Below are positions 1-8,231 of a stretch of DNA of 13,916 nt, one piece after another; positions within the stretch are counted from its first letter, which is position 1, and every line of letters begins with the position of its first letter. The position numbers and the translations under genes were made by a program. The stretch comes from Flavobacterium psychrophilum (GTDB lineage: Bacteria > Bacteroidota > Bacteroidia > Flavobacteriales > Flavobacteriaceae), in assembly GCA_945861915.1 (NCBI GenBank), contig CAMAWK010000037.1, forward strand, positions 1-13,916. Reading direction: 5' to 3'. The notes under the pieces are model-generated. The model was not told the origin of the DNA. It saw only the letters and a list, made by a program, of their open reading frames with translations, and made no database searches.

Positions 1-548
1 AAATATGATTTTTCTTTGAAGCCAAAAACTCCAGCAAATAATGAATTTGGAAACGTTTTGATGTGAGTATTATAAGGTTTTACCGCTTCGTTAAAACGAG
101 TTCTAGCAGTCAAAATTTGATTTTCGGTACTTGCTAATTCGTCTTGTAATTTTAAAAAATTAGCATTTGCTTTCAATTCTGGATAAGCCTCAACAGATAC
201 TAATAATCTTGACAACGAACTGCTTACTCCACTTTGGGCTTTATTGAATTCGGCTAATTGTTCAGCAGTAATATTTGTTGGATCAATATTTACTGATGTA
301 GCTTTGGCTCTAGCTTCAATAACTGCTGTCAAAGTACTTTTTTCAAAGTCTGCAGCCCCTTTTACTGTGTTTACAAGGTTACCTATAAGATCATTTCTTC
401 TTTGATACGAAGTTTGCACATCGCCCCAAGTTTGTTCGACTGTTTGACCCAAAGTTACTGCGTTGTTATTAATTCCTTTAACCCAGCCGTACAAGCTAAA
501 AATTACAACTGCTCCGATAATCCAAGGTAAAAATTTTTTAAAATCCAT
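1..548 (-). CDS. lemA: LemA family protein, 3' end cut by window edge
   Basis: The reverse strand reads open from ATG at 548 to the window edge, giving 182 codons without a stop. The product starts MDFKKFLPWIIGAVVIFSLY, a membrane anchor at about residues 6-22 with a very short cytoplasmic end. It continues with the LemA helical domain, recognisable from 'TWGDVQTSYQRRNDLIGNLV', 'SRLLVSVEAYPELKAN' and 'NEAVKPYNTHIKTFPNSLFA' near the end. Family members are usually about 185-200 residues, so only the last 10-20 residues should be missing. LemA proteins form an extracytoplasmic four-helix bundle; their biochemical role is not settled. The gene is the third of a minus-strand cluster, 68 bp after the MerR gene. 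I see no TAnnTTTG promoter in that gap, so cotranscription is likely (inference). Confidence 0.93.
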   Translation of the reverse strand, partial: MDFKKFLPWIIGAVVIFSLYGWVKGINNNAVTLGQTVEQTWGDVQTSYQRRNDLIGNLVNTVKGAADFEKSTLTAVIEARAKATSVNIDPTNITAEQLAEFNKAQSGVSSSLSRLLVSVEAYPELKANANFLKLQDELASTENQILTARTRFNEAVKPYNTHIKTFPNSLFAGVFGFKEKSY

Positions 549-616
549 TTTTGTTTAATTTAAAGTTTAGTGTTTATTTTTTGTTTATTTATCTTTCCTT
601 TTAGAGATTAGAGACT

Positions 617-949
617 TCAAAGTTCATTTTTGATAGTAACTAATTGTTCTTTTATGCCTTCTAATTTAATGATGATTTCAAATTTATCCATCGTTTTCTT
701 TTGTCCTTCTTTCAAATGCGTTCTCGCCCCTTCGAGTGTAAATCCTCTTTCTTTCACCAAATGATAAATTAATTTTAGATTTTTTACATCTTCTGGAGTA
801 AACATTCGATTTCCCTTGGCGTTCTTCTTGGGTTTTAAAATATCGAATTCACTATCCCAAAAACGAATAAGAGAAGTGTTTACATCAAAAGCTTTGGCTA
901 ATTCGCCAATGCTGTAGTATCTTTTGTCAGGTTGTAATTCTATATGCAT
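617..949 (-). CDS. Short MerR-family transcriptional regulator
   Basis: This 110-residue protein carries a MerR-type winged helix-turn-helix at about residues 10-80: 'YYSIGELAKAFDVNTSLIRF' (HTH), then the wing 'NAKGNRMFTPEDVKNLKLIY' and 'LVKERGFTLEGARTHLKEG'. The last 25 residues form a short helix that probably dimerises, as in other MerR proteins. No C-terminal effector domain or metal-binding cysteines are present, so no ligand can be proposed. Its ATG shares one base with the TAA stop of the upstream M23 peptidase gene (TAATG), which points to translational coupling. The target genes are unknown; its own operon is the obvious candidate (inference). Confidence 0.92.
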   Translation of the reverse strand: MHIELQPDKRYYSIGELAKAFDVNTSLIRFWDSEFDILKPKKNAKGNRMFTPEDVKNLKLIYHLVKERGFTLEGARTHLKEGQKKTMDKFEIIIKLEGIKEQLVTIKNEL

Positions 950-1926
950 TAGTCTAATGATTGATTTTCTTGATTTGCTAATTGTGAAATGGCAACATAT
1001 TCAACTGCTGAAATGTTTCCGTAATAAAAATTAAGTGGGTTTACAGCATTTCCGTTTTTGTGAACTTCATAATGCAAATGAGGTGCTTCGGATCTTCCAG
1101 TACTTCCTACGAATCCAATAATATCTCCTCTTTTTACCCTTTGCCCCGCTCTGCATTTGTATTTGCTCAAATGCCCGTATAAAGTTTCATAGCCAAAACC
1201 GTGTTTTATTACTACATGATTTCCATAACCCGAAACTGTATTGTCCGCTTTTGACACCACTCCGTCCCCTGTAGCAAAAATAGGTGTTCCTTTTTTTGCT
1301 GTAAAATCCATTCCTTCGTGCATTTTTCTTGCTTTCGTAAAAGGATCCGTTCTATACCCAAATCCTGACGCCATTCGTTTCAAATTTTCATTTCGAACAG
1401 GCTGAATAGCAGGAATGGCTGATAATAATTTGTCTTTTTCTTTAGCCAATTTCAAAATATAATCCAGCGATTTTGATTGTATGGCTAATTCTTTACTTAT
1501 TAAATCTATTCTTTTTGTGGTATTCAAAACCAATTTAGAATTGTCATATCCTTCTAATTCTTTGTACCGATTCATTCCCGAAAAACCTGATTTTCTATCT
1601 TTTTCTGAAATAGCCGATGTATTAAAATAAACTCGGTACAAATTATCATCTCTATCTTGAATCGCTGCCATTACATTATCAATTTGATCCATTCTTTTGT
1701 TCAAAACGGAATAATGTAATTTCAAATTTTCAATTTCACGCGCTTGTGCTTTGTCTTTTGGAGTTTCAAAATAAGGTGTACTTAACAAAACCATAAAAGT
1801 TAAAAACCCAAACAATGCCGATGCCAACAAAAACAATACTACAACTACAAATTTCTTTCGCTTTTTTGTTACTATTTTTCGATAGGCTAGATTTTCGGAA
1901 TCGTAATAATATTTTACTTTCGACAT
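949..1926 (-). CDS. Membrane-anchored M23 (LytM-type) metallopeptidase
   Basis: The 325-residue protein has a basic cytoplasmic start ('KKRKK', about residues 21-25), one transmembrane segment (about 26-49), a helical, probably coiled-coil stretch (about 55-175), and a C-terminal M23 peptidase domain (about 185-300). Zinc-site residues are present: H203 and D207 in 'MHEGMDF', H252 in 'LYGHLSKY', and H283/H285 in 'PHLHYEV'. All the usual ligand and catalytic positions are intact, so it should be an active peptidoglycan endopeptidase or hydrolase on the periplasmic side of the inner membrane. The architecture resembles MepM-like cell-wall hydrolases with a regulatory coiled coil. It is the first gene of the minus-strand cluster with a MerR regulator and LemA and lies divergent to alaS. 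The substrate bond is not visible from sequence. Confidence 0.94.
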   Translation of the reverse strand: MSKVKYYYDSENLAYRKIVTKKRKKFVVVVLFLLASALFGFLTFMVLLSTPYFETPKDKAQAREIENLKLHYSVLNKRMDQIDNVMAAIQDRDDNLYRVYFNTSAISEKDRKSGFSGMNRYKELEGYDNSKLVLNTTKRIDLISKELAIQSKSLDYILKLAKEKDKLLSAIPAIQPVRNENLKRMASGFGYRTDPFTKARKMHEGMDFTAKKGTPIFATGDGVVSKADNTVSGYGNHVVIKHGFGYETLYGHLSKYKCRAGQRVKRGDIIGFVGSTGRSEAPHLHYEVHKNGNAVNPLNFYYGNISAVEYVAISQLANQENQSLD

Positions 1927-1940
1927 ATTTTAAAATACCC

Positions 1941-1948
1941 TATTTTTG
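1941..1948 (+). promoter_or_regulatory. Candidate -7 element for alaS
   Basis: TATTTTTG matches the Bacteroidota -7 consensus TAnnTTTG. No TTG is seen 17-23 bases upstream, so the match is only half of the expected promoter. If used, transcription would start near 1955 and leave a leader of about 125 bases before the alaS ATG. No other exact match lies on this strand between the two divergent genes. Confidence 0.3.
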
Positions 1949-1971
1949 CACACTGAAAAATGTTAGACGAA

Positions 1972-1979
1972 CAAATTTA
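1972..1979 (-). promoter_or_regulatory. Candidate -7 element for the M23-merR-lemA cluster
   Basis: The reverse strand reads TAAATTTG, an exact match to TAnnTTTG, about 46 bases before the M23 start codon. A TTG at the expected upstream distance is missing. It lies about 25 bp from the opposing alaS candidate, so the two promoters would overlap. Confidence 0.35.
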
Positions 1980-2079
1980 ATAAATGTTTCAGTTCTTACG
2001 GACTTTTTTTAACAATATATTATACTGATTTGGCAAACAAAAGGGGCATCCAAATAAAATTACCGAATATCACAAGCAA

Positions 2080-4716
2080 ATGACATCACAAGAAATACGC
2101 AAACACTATCTCGATTTTTTTGAAAGCAAAGGACACTTGATTGTTCCATCGGCGCCTATTGTTTTGAAAGACGATCCAACATTGATGTTCAATAATTCAG
2201 GAATGGCACAGTTCAAAGAATACTTTTTAGGAAACGGAACGCCTAAAAGCAAACGAATTGCCGATACTCAAAAATGCCTTCGTGTTTCTGGAAAACACAA
2301 CGATTTAGAAGATGTAGGTTTTGATACGTATCATCATACCATGTTTGAAATGCTAGGCAACTGGTCTTTTGGCGATTATTTTAAAAAAGAAGCCATCAAT
2401 TGGGCTTGGGAATTGTTAACTGAAATCTACAAAATTCCAAAAGAGAATTTATACGTTTCTGTTTTTGAGGGAAATCCAGACGAAAACGTGCCTTTTGATC
2501 AAGAAGCTTTTGATATATGGAAATCATTAATAGATGAAGACCGAATTATTCTTGGTAATAAAAAAGACAACTTTTGGGAAATGGGCGATCAAGGGCCGTG
2601 TGGTCCATGTTCTGAAATTCATGTTGATATTCGTTCTAACGAAGAAAAAGCACTAGTTTCTGGAAAAAGTTTGGTCAATAACGATCATCCTCAAGTGGTG
2701 GAGATTTGGAACAATGTGTTCATGGAATTCAACCGAAAAGCCGATGGTTCTTTAGAAAAATTACCAGCACAACACGTTGATACCGGAATGGGATTTGAAC
2801 GTTTGTGTATGGCATTGCAAGGAAAAACTTCTAATTATGACACGGATGTTTTTACACCACTTATCGAAAAAGTAGAAGAAATTACGGGTTTAAAATACAC
2901 TTCTAACGAAGTACAAAACATAACTGAGGAACAAAACAAAACCAACATTGCTATTCGCGTTGTTGTCGATCACATTCGTGCGGTTGCGTTTGCTATTGCC
3001 GACGGACAATTACCATCCAATACTGGCGCAGGTTATGTCATTCGTAGAATTTTACGTCGTGCTATTCGTTACGGATTTACATTTTTAAACACCAAAGAGC
3101 CTTTTATTAATAAATTGGTCGAAGTTTTAGCAAATCAAATGGGGGAATTTTTTCCCGAAATCAAATTACAACAACAATTGGTTACTAATGTAATTCGCGA
3201 AGAAGAAGCATCGTTTTTAAGAACGTTAGACCAAGGATTGCAATTGTTAGAAAATGTAGTTAAAGAAACAAAAGGGAAAGAAGTTTCTGGAGCAAAAGCA
3301 TTTGAATTATATGATACATTTGGTTTTCCAATTGATTTAACGGCTTTGATTTTAAGAGAAAAAGGATATGATTTAGACGAAGCTGGATTCAATACAGCCA
3401 TGCAAGAACAAAAAAATCGTTCTCGTGCGGCTTCAGAAGTTTCTACCGAAGATTGGTCGGTTTTGATTCCAGGAAATGTGGAAACATTTGTTGGTTATGA
3501 CCAAACAGAGAACGAAGTAAAAATAACAAGAATTCGTAAAGTAGATTCTAAAAAAGACGGAATTTTATATCAAATTGTTTTAGACAACACACCGTTTTAT
3601 CCAGAAGGTGGTGGACAAGTGGGAGATAAAGGAATCCTTTTTTCTGCTAACGAAACGATTGATATTATTGATACCAAAAAAGAAAATAATTTAATTCTGC
3701 ATTTTGCGAAACAACTTCCCGAAAATGTGGAAGCTAGTTTTTTAGCTAAAGTGAATACGGAATTAAGAACATCAACATCCAAAAACCATTCGGCTACGCA
3801 CTTGATGCATTTGGCTTTGCGAACTATACTTGGAACTCATGTCGAGCAAAAAGGATCGTTGGTGAATCCAAATTATTTACGTTTCGATTTTTCACATTTT
3901 TCTAAAGTGTCAGACGAAGAATTGCGTCAAGTAGAGTCAAGTGTCAATGCGCAAATTGAAGAACAATTGCAATTGGTTGAACACAGAAATATTCCAATTA
4001 AAGAAGCCTTGGATAAAGGAGCTATGGCGTTGTTTGGTGAAAAATATGGCGATTCAGTTCGAATGATTGAGTTTGGAAATAGCAAGGAATTGTGTGGTGG
4101 AATCCATGTGAAAAACACCTCAGAAATTTGGAATTTCAAAATAATATCCGAAGGAGCAGTGGCGGCAGGAATTCGACGAATAGAAGCAATTACCGGCGAA
4201 GCTGTGAAACAATTCTATCAAAATCAAGAAACTATTTTGGCTGAGATAAAGGAAACATTGAAAAATCCTCAAGACACACTTAAAGCGGTTGTTTCTTTGC
4301 AAGACGAAAATGCAAAATTTAAAAAACAAATTGAGCAATTATTAAAAGAGAAAATCGACGGTTTAAAGAATAATTTAGTTTCAGAATTTCAAGAAATTAA
4401 CGGGATTCACTTTTTGGCAAAACAGGTTGATTTATCAATGAGTTCAACCAGAGATTTGGCGCAAGCCATTGGAAGTTCTAAACCCAATTCGTTTGTTTTT
4501 TTAGCTTCAATTGAAGATAATGCTCCAAATATCCATTGCTATATTTCAAAAGAAGTAGTAGCAGAAAAAGGGTTAAATGCTGGAAATGTAATTAGAGAAT
4601 TAGGGAAACACATTGAAGGAAATGGCGGTGGACAACCTTTCTTCGCCTCTGGGAAAGGGAAAAATGTAAATGGAATTAAAGATGCTTTAGAAAAGGTGAT
4701 TGATTTTGTTAAATAG
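2080..4716 (+). CDS. alaS: Alanyl-tRNA synthetase
   Basis: This cytoplasmic class II enzyme charges tRNA-Ala. At 878 residues it has the usual full length of the family. The catalytic domain starts with '[20 protein letters not shown]' and '[19 protein letters not shown]'. The class II motif 3 region '[17 protein letters not shown]' begins at residue 316. The editing domain, which clears mischarged Ser and Gly, keeps its four metal ligands: H570 and H574 in 'HSATH', and C672 and H676 in 'CGGIH'. A coiled segment (about 728-765) leads to the C-terminal DHHA1-like domain with the glycine-rich '[10 protein letters not shown]'. The ATG at 2080 gives the standard N-terminus. The gene is transcribed alone, divergent from the M23 cluster; the downstream lipoprotein gene has its own promoter. 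No leader structure such as a T-box was recognised. Confidence 0.99.
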   Translation: MTSQEIRKHYLDFFESKGHLIVPSAPIVLKDDPTLMFNNSGMAQFKEYFLGNGTPKSKRIADTQKCLRVSGKHNDLEDVGFDTYHHTMFEMLGNWSFGDYFKKEAINWAWELLTEIYKIPKENLYVSVFEGNPDENVPFDQEAFDIWKSLIDEDRIILGNKKDNFWEMGDQGPCGPCSEIHVDIRSNEEKALVSGKSLVNNDHPQVVEIWNNVFMEFNRKADGSLEKLPAQHVDTGMGFERLCMALQGKTSNYDTDVFTPLIEKVEEITGLKYTSNEVQNITEEQNKTNIAIRVVVDHIRAVAFAIADGQLPSNTGAGYVIRRILRRAIRYGFTFLNTKEPFINKLVEVLANQMGEFFPEIKLQQQLVTNVIREEEASFLRTLDQGLQLLENVVKETKGKEVSGAKAFELYDTFGFPIDLTALILREKGYDLDEAGFNTAMQEQKNRSRAASEVSTEDWSVLIPGNVETFVGYDQTENEVKITRIRKVDSKKDGILYQIVLDNTPFYPEGGGQVGDKGILFSANETIDIIDTKKENNLILHFAKQLPENVEASFLAKVNTELRTSTSKNHSATHLMHLALRTILGTHVEQKGSLVNPNYLRFDFSHFSKVSDEELRQVESSVNAQIEEQLQLVEHRNIPIKEALDKGAMALFGEKYGDSVRMIEFGNSKELCGGIHVKNTSEIWNFKIISEGAVAAGIRRIEAITGEAVKQFYQNQETILAEIKETLKNPQDTLKAVVSLQDENAKFKKQIEQLLKEKIDGLKNNLVSEFQEINGIHFLAKQVDLSMSSTRDLAQAIGSSKPNSFVFLASIEDNAPNIHCYISKEVVAEKGLNAGNVIRELGKHIEGNGGGQPFFASGKGKNVNGIKDALEKVIDFVK

Positions 4717-4740
4717 GTTTTTGTTTTATAAAAAAGCTTC

Positions 4741-4769
4741 TTGAGAATGTTTTTCAACAGATAAATTTG
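4741..4769 (+). promoter_or_regulatory. Promoter of the lipoprotein gene (TTG-N18-TAnnTTTG)
   Basis: TTG at 4741-4743 and TAAATTTG at 4762-4769 are separated by 18 bases, matching the -33/-7 promoter arrangement known from Flavobacterium and Bacteroides. It is the only promoter in the window with both elements at the expected distance. Start of transcription would be near 4775, leaving a leader of about 47 bases. A second octamer, TACTTTTG at 4810-4817, lies too close to the ATG at 4822 to serve it. Confidence 0.55.
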
Positions 4770-4821
4770 GGCTTTGTCGGAAATTTTATTTTTTAAAGAT
4801 TTCCTTCTCTACTTTTGAAAT

Positions 4822-5619
4822 ATGAAAAAAATAATTTGTCTTTTTATAATTACCATTTTTATCAGTTCGCTAACTTCATGCTCTGAAGATCAAGATGACA
4901 ATTTCAAAGTAAAACTTCTTACTAAAGTTATCGAAGTGAATGAAGACGAAAGCACCTCAACGATTGATTTCACATACGATGGAAACAAAATTGCAACTAT
5001 TAAATCTGAAGTTTCTTTAAAAACCTTTACTTATACTGGAAATTTAATTACTAAAATAGTTGAATTGGACAAAACAACTCAACTGTCAAAGACTTCTGAT
5101 TACATTTATGATGGAGATAAATTGACTTCTATAGTTAGTTCTGATAATTATTCTTTGAATTATATTTACAATTCTAACGGTTCGATTTCTTACCAGAAAA
5201 CTACTACCGATGATGATGACGACGATTCAATTATTTTATTAGAACAGGGCACTCTTAATTTTCTGAATCAAAATATTTCTGAAAATAAAAAAACAGACTA
5301 TACTACCGGAACAACAATTATTGCTACAGAAACCCTTAGTTTAGAGTATGACAACAAAGTAAATCCATTGAAAAACATTACAGGTTTTAGTAAATTACTA
5401 GACCATTTTAATCATATTTCTAGCAATAATATTACCAAGAATACGCATATTAGCTCTACAAAATTTTTAGAAACCGATGAGGAATCATCTTCACTTGTTT
5501 ACTCTTCTAAAAATTATAACTATGACCAAGATGGCTACCCAAAAGAATTAATTTCAGATAAACCGCTGTTTGAGACCAAATATCAAAAACACGTTAAATC
5601 AATCTATTTCTACGAATAA
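4822..5619 (+). CDS. Unrecognised lipoprotein with YD-like repeats
   Basis: I do not recognise a named family. The 265-residue product has a lipoprotein signal peptide ending in the lipobox 'LTSC', with Cys20 as the lipidated residue. The residues after it, 'SEDQDD', are acidic and resemble the surface-export signal described for Flavobacterium, Capnocytophaga and Bacteroides lipoproteins, so exposure on the cell surface is plausible (inference). Four related segments follow at about residues 50-60, 69-79, 94-104 and 114-124: 'FTYDGNKIATI', 'FTYTGNLITKI', 'YIYDGDKLTSI' and a weaker copy. These resemble the YD/RHS-like beta repeats common in Bacteroidota lipoproteins. A run of six Asp lies at residues 130-135. 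'LEYDNKVNPLKNI' and 'YNYDQDGYPKELI' may be further degenerate copies. It is expressed alone and converges on ybaB 22 bp away. Confidence 0.88.
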   Translation: MKKIICLFIITIFISSLTSCSEDQDDNFKVKLLTKVIEVNEDESTSTIDFTYDGNKIATIKSEVSLKTFTYTGNLITKIVELDKTTQLSKTSDYIYDGDKLTSIVSSDNYSLNYIYNSNGSISYQKTTTDDDDDDSIILLEQGTLNFLNQNISENKKTDYTTGTTIIATETLSLEYDNKVNPLKNITGFSKLLDHFNHISSNNITKNTHISSTKFLETDEESSSLVYSSKNYNYDQDGYPKELISDKPLFETKYQKHVKSIYFYE

Positions 5620-5641
5620 GATTCTTGTTTTTTAAGTTTAA

Positions 5642-5962
5642 TTATTTAAACATTTCATCCATTCCCGGAATCATTGGAATATCAACTTTGGCTACAGCAT
5701 CTAATTCAGCTTGATTTACTTTTGCAGCTTTCTCGATAGCCTTGTTCAAAATTACAATCAAATAATCTTCTAGCTGTTCTTTGTCATTTAATAATGAATC
5801 ATCAATACTAATAGATTTCATTTTCCCGTTGGCGGTAAAAGTAACTTTGAGAGAACCATCATTACTTTGTTCATCAATTAAAACGGAGTCTAAACGTTTT
5901 TTTGTTTCTTCCATTTTTCGTTGGGTTTCTTTCAATTTACCCATCATTCCCATTAAATCCAT
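5642..5962 (-). CDS. ybaB: YbaB/EbfC family nucleoid-associated protein
   Basis: This 106-residue protein is the usual family length. It begins with a charged helix ('[20 protein letters not shown]', about residues 10-29) followed by the beta core '[19 protein letters not shown]' and a C-terminal helical stretch ending near '[12 protein letters not shown]'. Family members form tweezer-like dimers that bind DNA and influence gene expression. In many bacteria the gene sits beside recR or dnaX; here its neighbours are an unrelated lipoprotein gene (convergent) and an oligopeptidase gene (divergent). No exact TAnnTTTG box was found in the 63-bp divergent gap on this strand. Confidence 0.94.
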   Translation of the reverse strand: MDLMGMMGKLKETQRKMEETKKRLDSVLIDEQSNDGSLKVTFTANGKMKSISIDDSLLNDKEQLEDYLIVILNKAIEKAAKVNQAELDAVAKVDIPMIPGMDEMFK

Positions 5963-6025
5963 ATTTACTATTTTAAATTAATTCGCTAAATTACTATATT
6001 GCAAACAAACATTCATATTTCATCT

Positions 6026-8161
6026 ATGAAAAATAGAACCATTCTAAGCTGTGTTTATCTTATTTTTGTTTTTCACTCACAAAACATTAAATCCCAAAAT
6101 ATGTCAGAAATAATTCAACCTCCAATTGCTAAAAAGATTCCTAAAACAATGGAAAAATTTAATGATAGTAGGATTGATGATTATTTTTGGTTAAATCAAA
6201 GAGAAAATCCAGTAGTCATTGATTATTTGAATAAAGAAAATGAGTATTACAATAAAATGACTGCTCACACAAAAGTATTTCAAAAAGAACTTTTTGAAGA
6301 AATGAAATCCAGAATAAAGGAAGTAGATGAATCTGTTCCTTATTTATACAACGGTTATTATTATTTTACCCGTTTTGAAAAAGGAAAAGATTACCCTATT
6401 TATTCTAGAAAAAAAGAAAGTCTTACTGCTGATGAAGAAATCATGTTCGATTGCAATGCATTAGCAAAAGGAAATTCTTATTTTCAATTGGGAGGTTTAA
6501 GCATCAGTCCAGATAATAAATATGCCACTTTTGCAGTCGACACCACAGGAAGAAGAATTTATATTCTTAAGATTAAAAATCTTGAAACAAACGAGATTTT
6601 ACCTGATGTAATCAAAAATAGTTCAGGTGAAAGTACATGGGCAAATGATAATAAAACCATTTTTTACACGCATCAAGACAAAGTTACCCTGAGAACCAAC
6701 AAGATTTTTAAACATAAATTAGGTAGTGATGCTGCTAGCGATGTATTGGTTTATGAAGAAAAAGACGAAACTTTTCATGTGGATGTTAGCAAAGAAAAAT
6801 CGAAAAAATACATTGTTATCAGTTCGTCAAGCACATTAACCACAGAAAGCAGGATTCTGTTAGCCGATAATCCTGACGGTAAATTCACTGTTTTTCAAAA
6901 AAGAAAAAGAGGTTTAGAATATGACATTGCCCATTTTGAGGATAGCTTTTACATTGTGACTAATAAAGACGAAGCTTTCAATTTTAAATTGATGAAAACA
7001 CCTGAAAATGCTACTTCAAAAGAGAATTGGACAGATTTGATTGCGCATCGAGAAGATGTTTTATTGGAAGATATTGAAATTTTTAAAGATTTTTTGGTAA
7101 TCGAAGAACGCTCTAAAGGACTCAATAAAATTAAAATCAAACCATGGAATGGAGAAGACGAATATTATTTGCCTTTCGAAAGTGAAACCTACACAGCCTA
7201 CACCACAACCAATGTAGATTTTGATACCGATATTTTACGATATTCATATCAATCGATGAAAACACCCTCGTCTTTGATTGATTTTAATATGAAAACTAAA
7301 ACTAAAGAAATCAAGAAAGAGCAACAAGTTTTGGGCGGAAAATTTGACAAAAATAATTACACCGAAGAACGAGTATGGGCTACTGCCAAAGATGGAACAA
7401 AAGTTCCGATTTCGATGGTGTACAAAAAAGAGATTAAAAAAGATGGTTCAAATCCATTGTTGTTGTACGCCTATGGTTCTTATGGGCATTCTATGGATGC
7501 AACTTTTTCTTCGACTCGATTGACTTTGCTCGACAGAGGATTTATTTTTGCAATTGCACACACTCGTGGCGGAGAGGATTTAGGAAGACAATGGTATGAA
7601 GATGGAAAATTATTGAAAAAGAAAAACACCTTCACTGATTTTATCGATTGTTCGAAATTTGTAATTGACCAAAAATATACTTCACCAGCACATTTGTACG
7701 CAGAAGGCGGTTCGGCTGGAGGATTATTGATGGGAGTTGTTGCCAATTTAGCCCCCGAATTATACAATGGTATTATTGCACAAGTCCCTTTTGTAGATGT
7801 AATGACAACCATGCTTGACGAAACTATTCCTTTAACAACAGGGGAATATGATGAGTGGGGAAATCCGAACAAGAAAAAATATTATGATTATATGCGTTCG
7901 TACTCCCCTTATGACAATCTAAAAGAACAAATCTATCCAAATATGTATGTTTCAACGGGTTTACACGACTCTCAGGTGCAGTATTGGGAGCCTGCAAAAT
8001 GGGTTGCGAAATTAAGAACCATGAAAACAAATGATACTATTTTGTTTCTTGATACCAATATGGATGCTGGTCATGGAGGTGCTTCTGGAAGATTTGAAGC
8101 TATTAAAGAATTAGCAAAGGAATATAGTTTTTTGTTAGATTTAGAAAAAATTAAAAAGTAA
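6026..8161 (+). CDS. ptrB: Oligopeptidase B-like S9A serine peptidase with signal peptide
   Basis: The 711-residue enzyme has an N-terminal beta-propeller part (about residues 80-430) and a C-terminal alpha/beta-hydrolase. The catalytic triad is Ser563 in 'GGSAGG', Asp648 in 'GLHDSQVQYWEP' and His683 in 'DAGHGG'. 'EYDEWGNPN' (E607, D609, E610) corresponds to the acidic pocket that gives oligopeptidase B its preference for cleaving after Arg and Lys in short peptides. ATG at 6026 is chosen because it starts a basic-hydrophobic leader ('MKNRTILSCVYLIFVF') typical of export. A TTG nine codons earlier (5999) is also in frame, but it falls in the likely promoter zone. A further ATG at 6101 (codon 26) would give a cytosolic form starting 'MSEIIQPP'. 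Classical oligopeptidase B is cytosolic, so export to the periplasm is an inference from the leader. The gene appears monocistronic. Confidence 0.93.
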   Translation: MKNRTILSCVYLIFVFHSQNIKSQNMSEIIQPPIAKKIPKTMEKFNDSRIDDYFWLNQRENPVVIDYLNKENEYYNKMTAHTKVFQKELFEEMKSRIKEVDESVPYLYNGYYYFTRFEKGKDYPIYSRKKESLTADEEIMFDCNALAKGNSYFQLGGLSISPDNKYATFAVDTTGRRIYILKIKNLETNEILPDVIKNSSGESTWANDNKTIFYTHQDKVTLRTNKIFKHKLGSDAASDVLVYEEKDETFHVDVSKEKSKKYIVISSSSTLTTESRILLADNPDGKFTVFQKRKRGLEYDIAHFEDSFYIVTNKDEAFNFKLMKTPENATSKENWTDLIAHREDVLLEDIEIFKDFLVIEERSKGLNKIKIKPWNGEDEYYLPFESETYTAYTTTNVDFDTDILRYSYQSMKTPSSLIDFNMKTKTKEIKKEQQVLGGKFDKNNYTEERVWATAKDGTKVPISMVYKKEIKKDGSNPLLLYAYGSYGHSMDATFSSTRLTLLDRGFIFAIAHTRGGEDLGRQWYEDGKLLKKKNTFTDFIDCSKFVIDQKYTSPAHLYAEGGSAGGLLMGVVANLAPELYNGIIAQVPFVDVMTTMLDETIPLTTGEYDEWGNPNKKKYYDYMRSYSPYDNLKEQIYPNMYVSTGLHDSQVQYWEPAKWVAKLRTMKTNDTILFLDTNMDAGHGGASGRFEAIKELAKEYSFLLDLEKIKK

Positions 8162-8176
8162 TTGATTTTTTTTTGT

Positions 8177-8184
8177 TAAATTTG
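8177..8184 (+). promoter_or_regulatory. Candidate -7 element for the PLP enzyme gene
   Basis: TAAATTTG is an exact TAnnTTTG match followed by GC, 48 bases before the ATG at 8232. No TTG lies 17-23 bases upstream; only TTA at 8151-8153 is near the expected place. It suggests the gene is transcribed separately from the oligopeptidase gene. Confidence 0.4.
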
Positions 8185-8231
8185 CAAAGATTTTAGGTTA
8201 AGATTAGAAAGTGTACTTGATTAACTATTTT

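Noticed and set aside
1815..2012. Plus-strand reading frame of 65 codons across the alaS/M23 divergent gap
   Set aside because: It lies mostly antisense to the start of the M23 gene, has low-complexity composition and resembles no family.
7480..7872. Minus-strand reading frame of 130 codons inside the oligopeptidase gene
   Set aside because: It is antisense to the conserved catalytic domain; its composition is what the complementary strand of that domain would give.
8151..8180. T-rich run after the oligopeptidase stop as a terminator
   Set aside because: No stable hairpin precedes the T run; the possible A/T pairings are interrupted.
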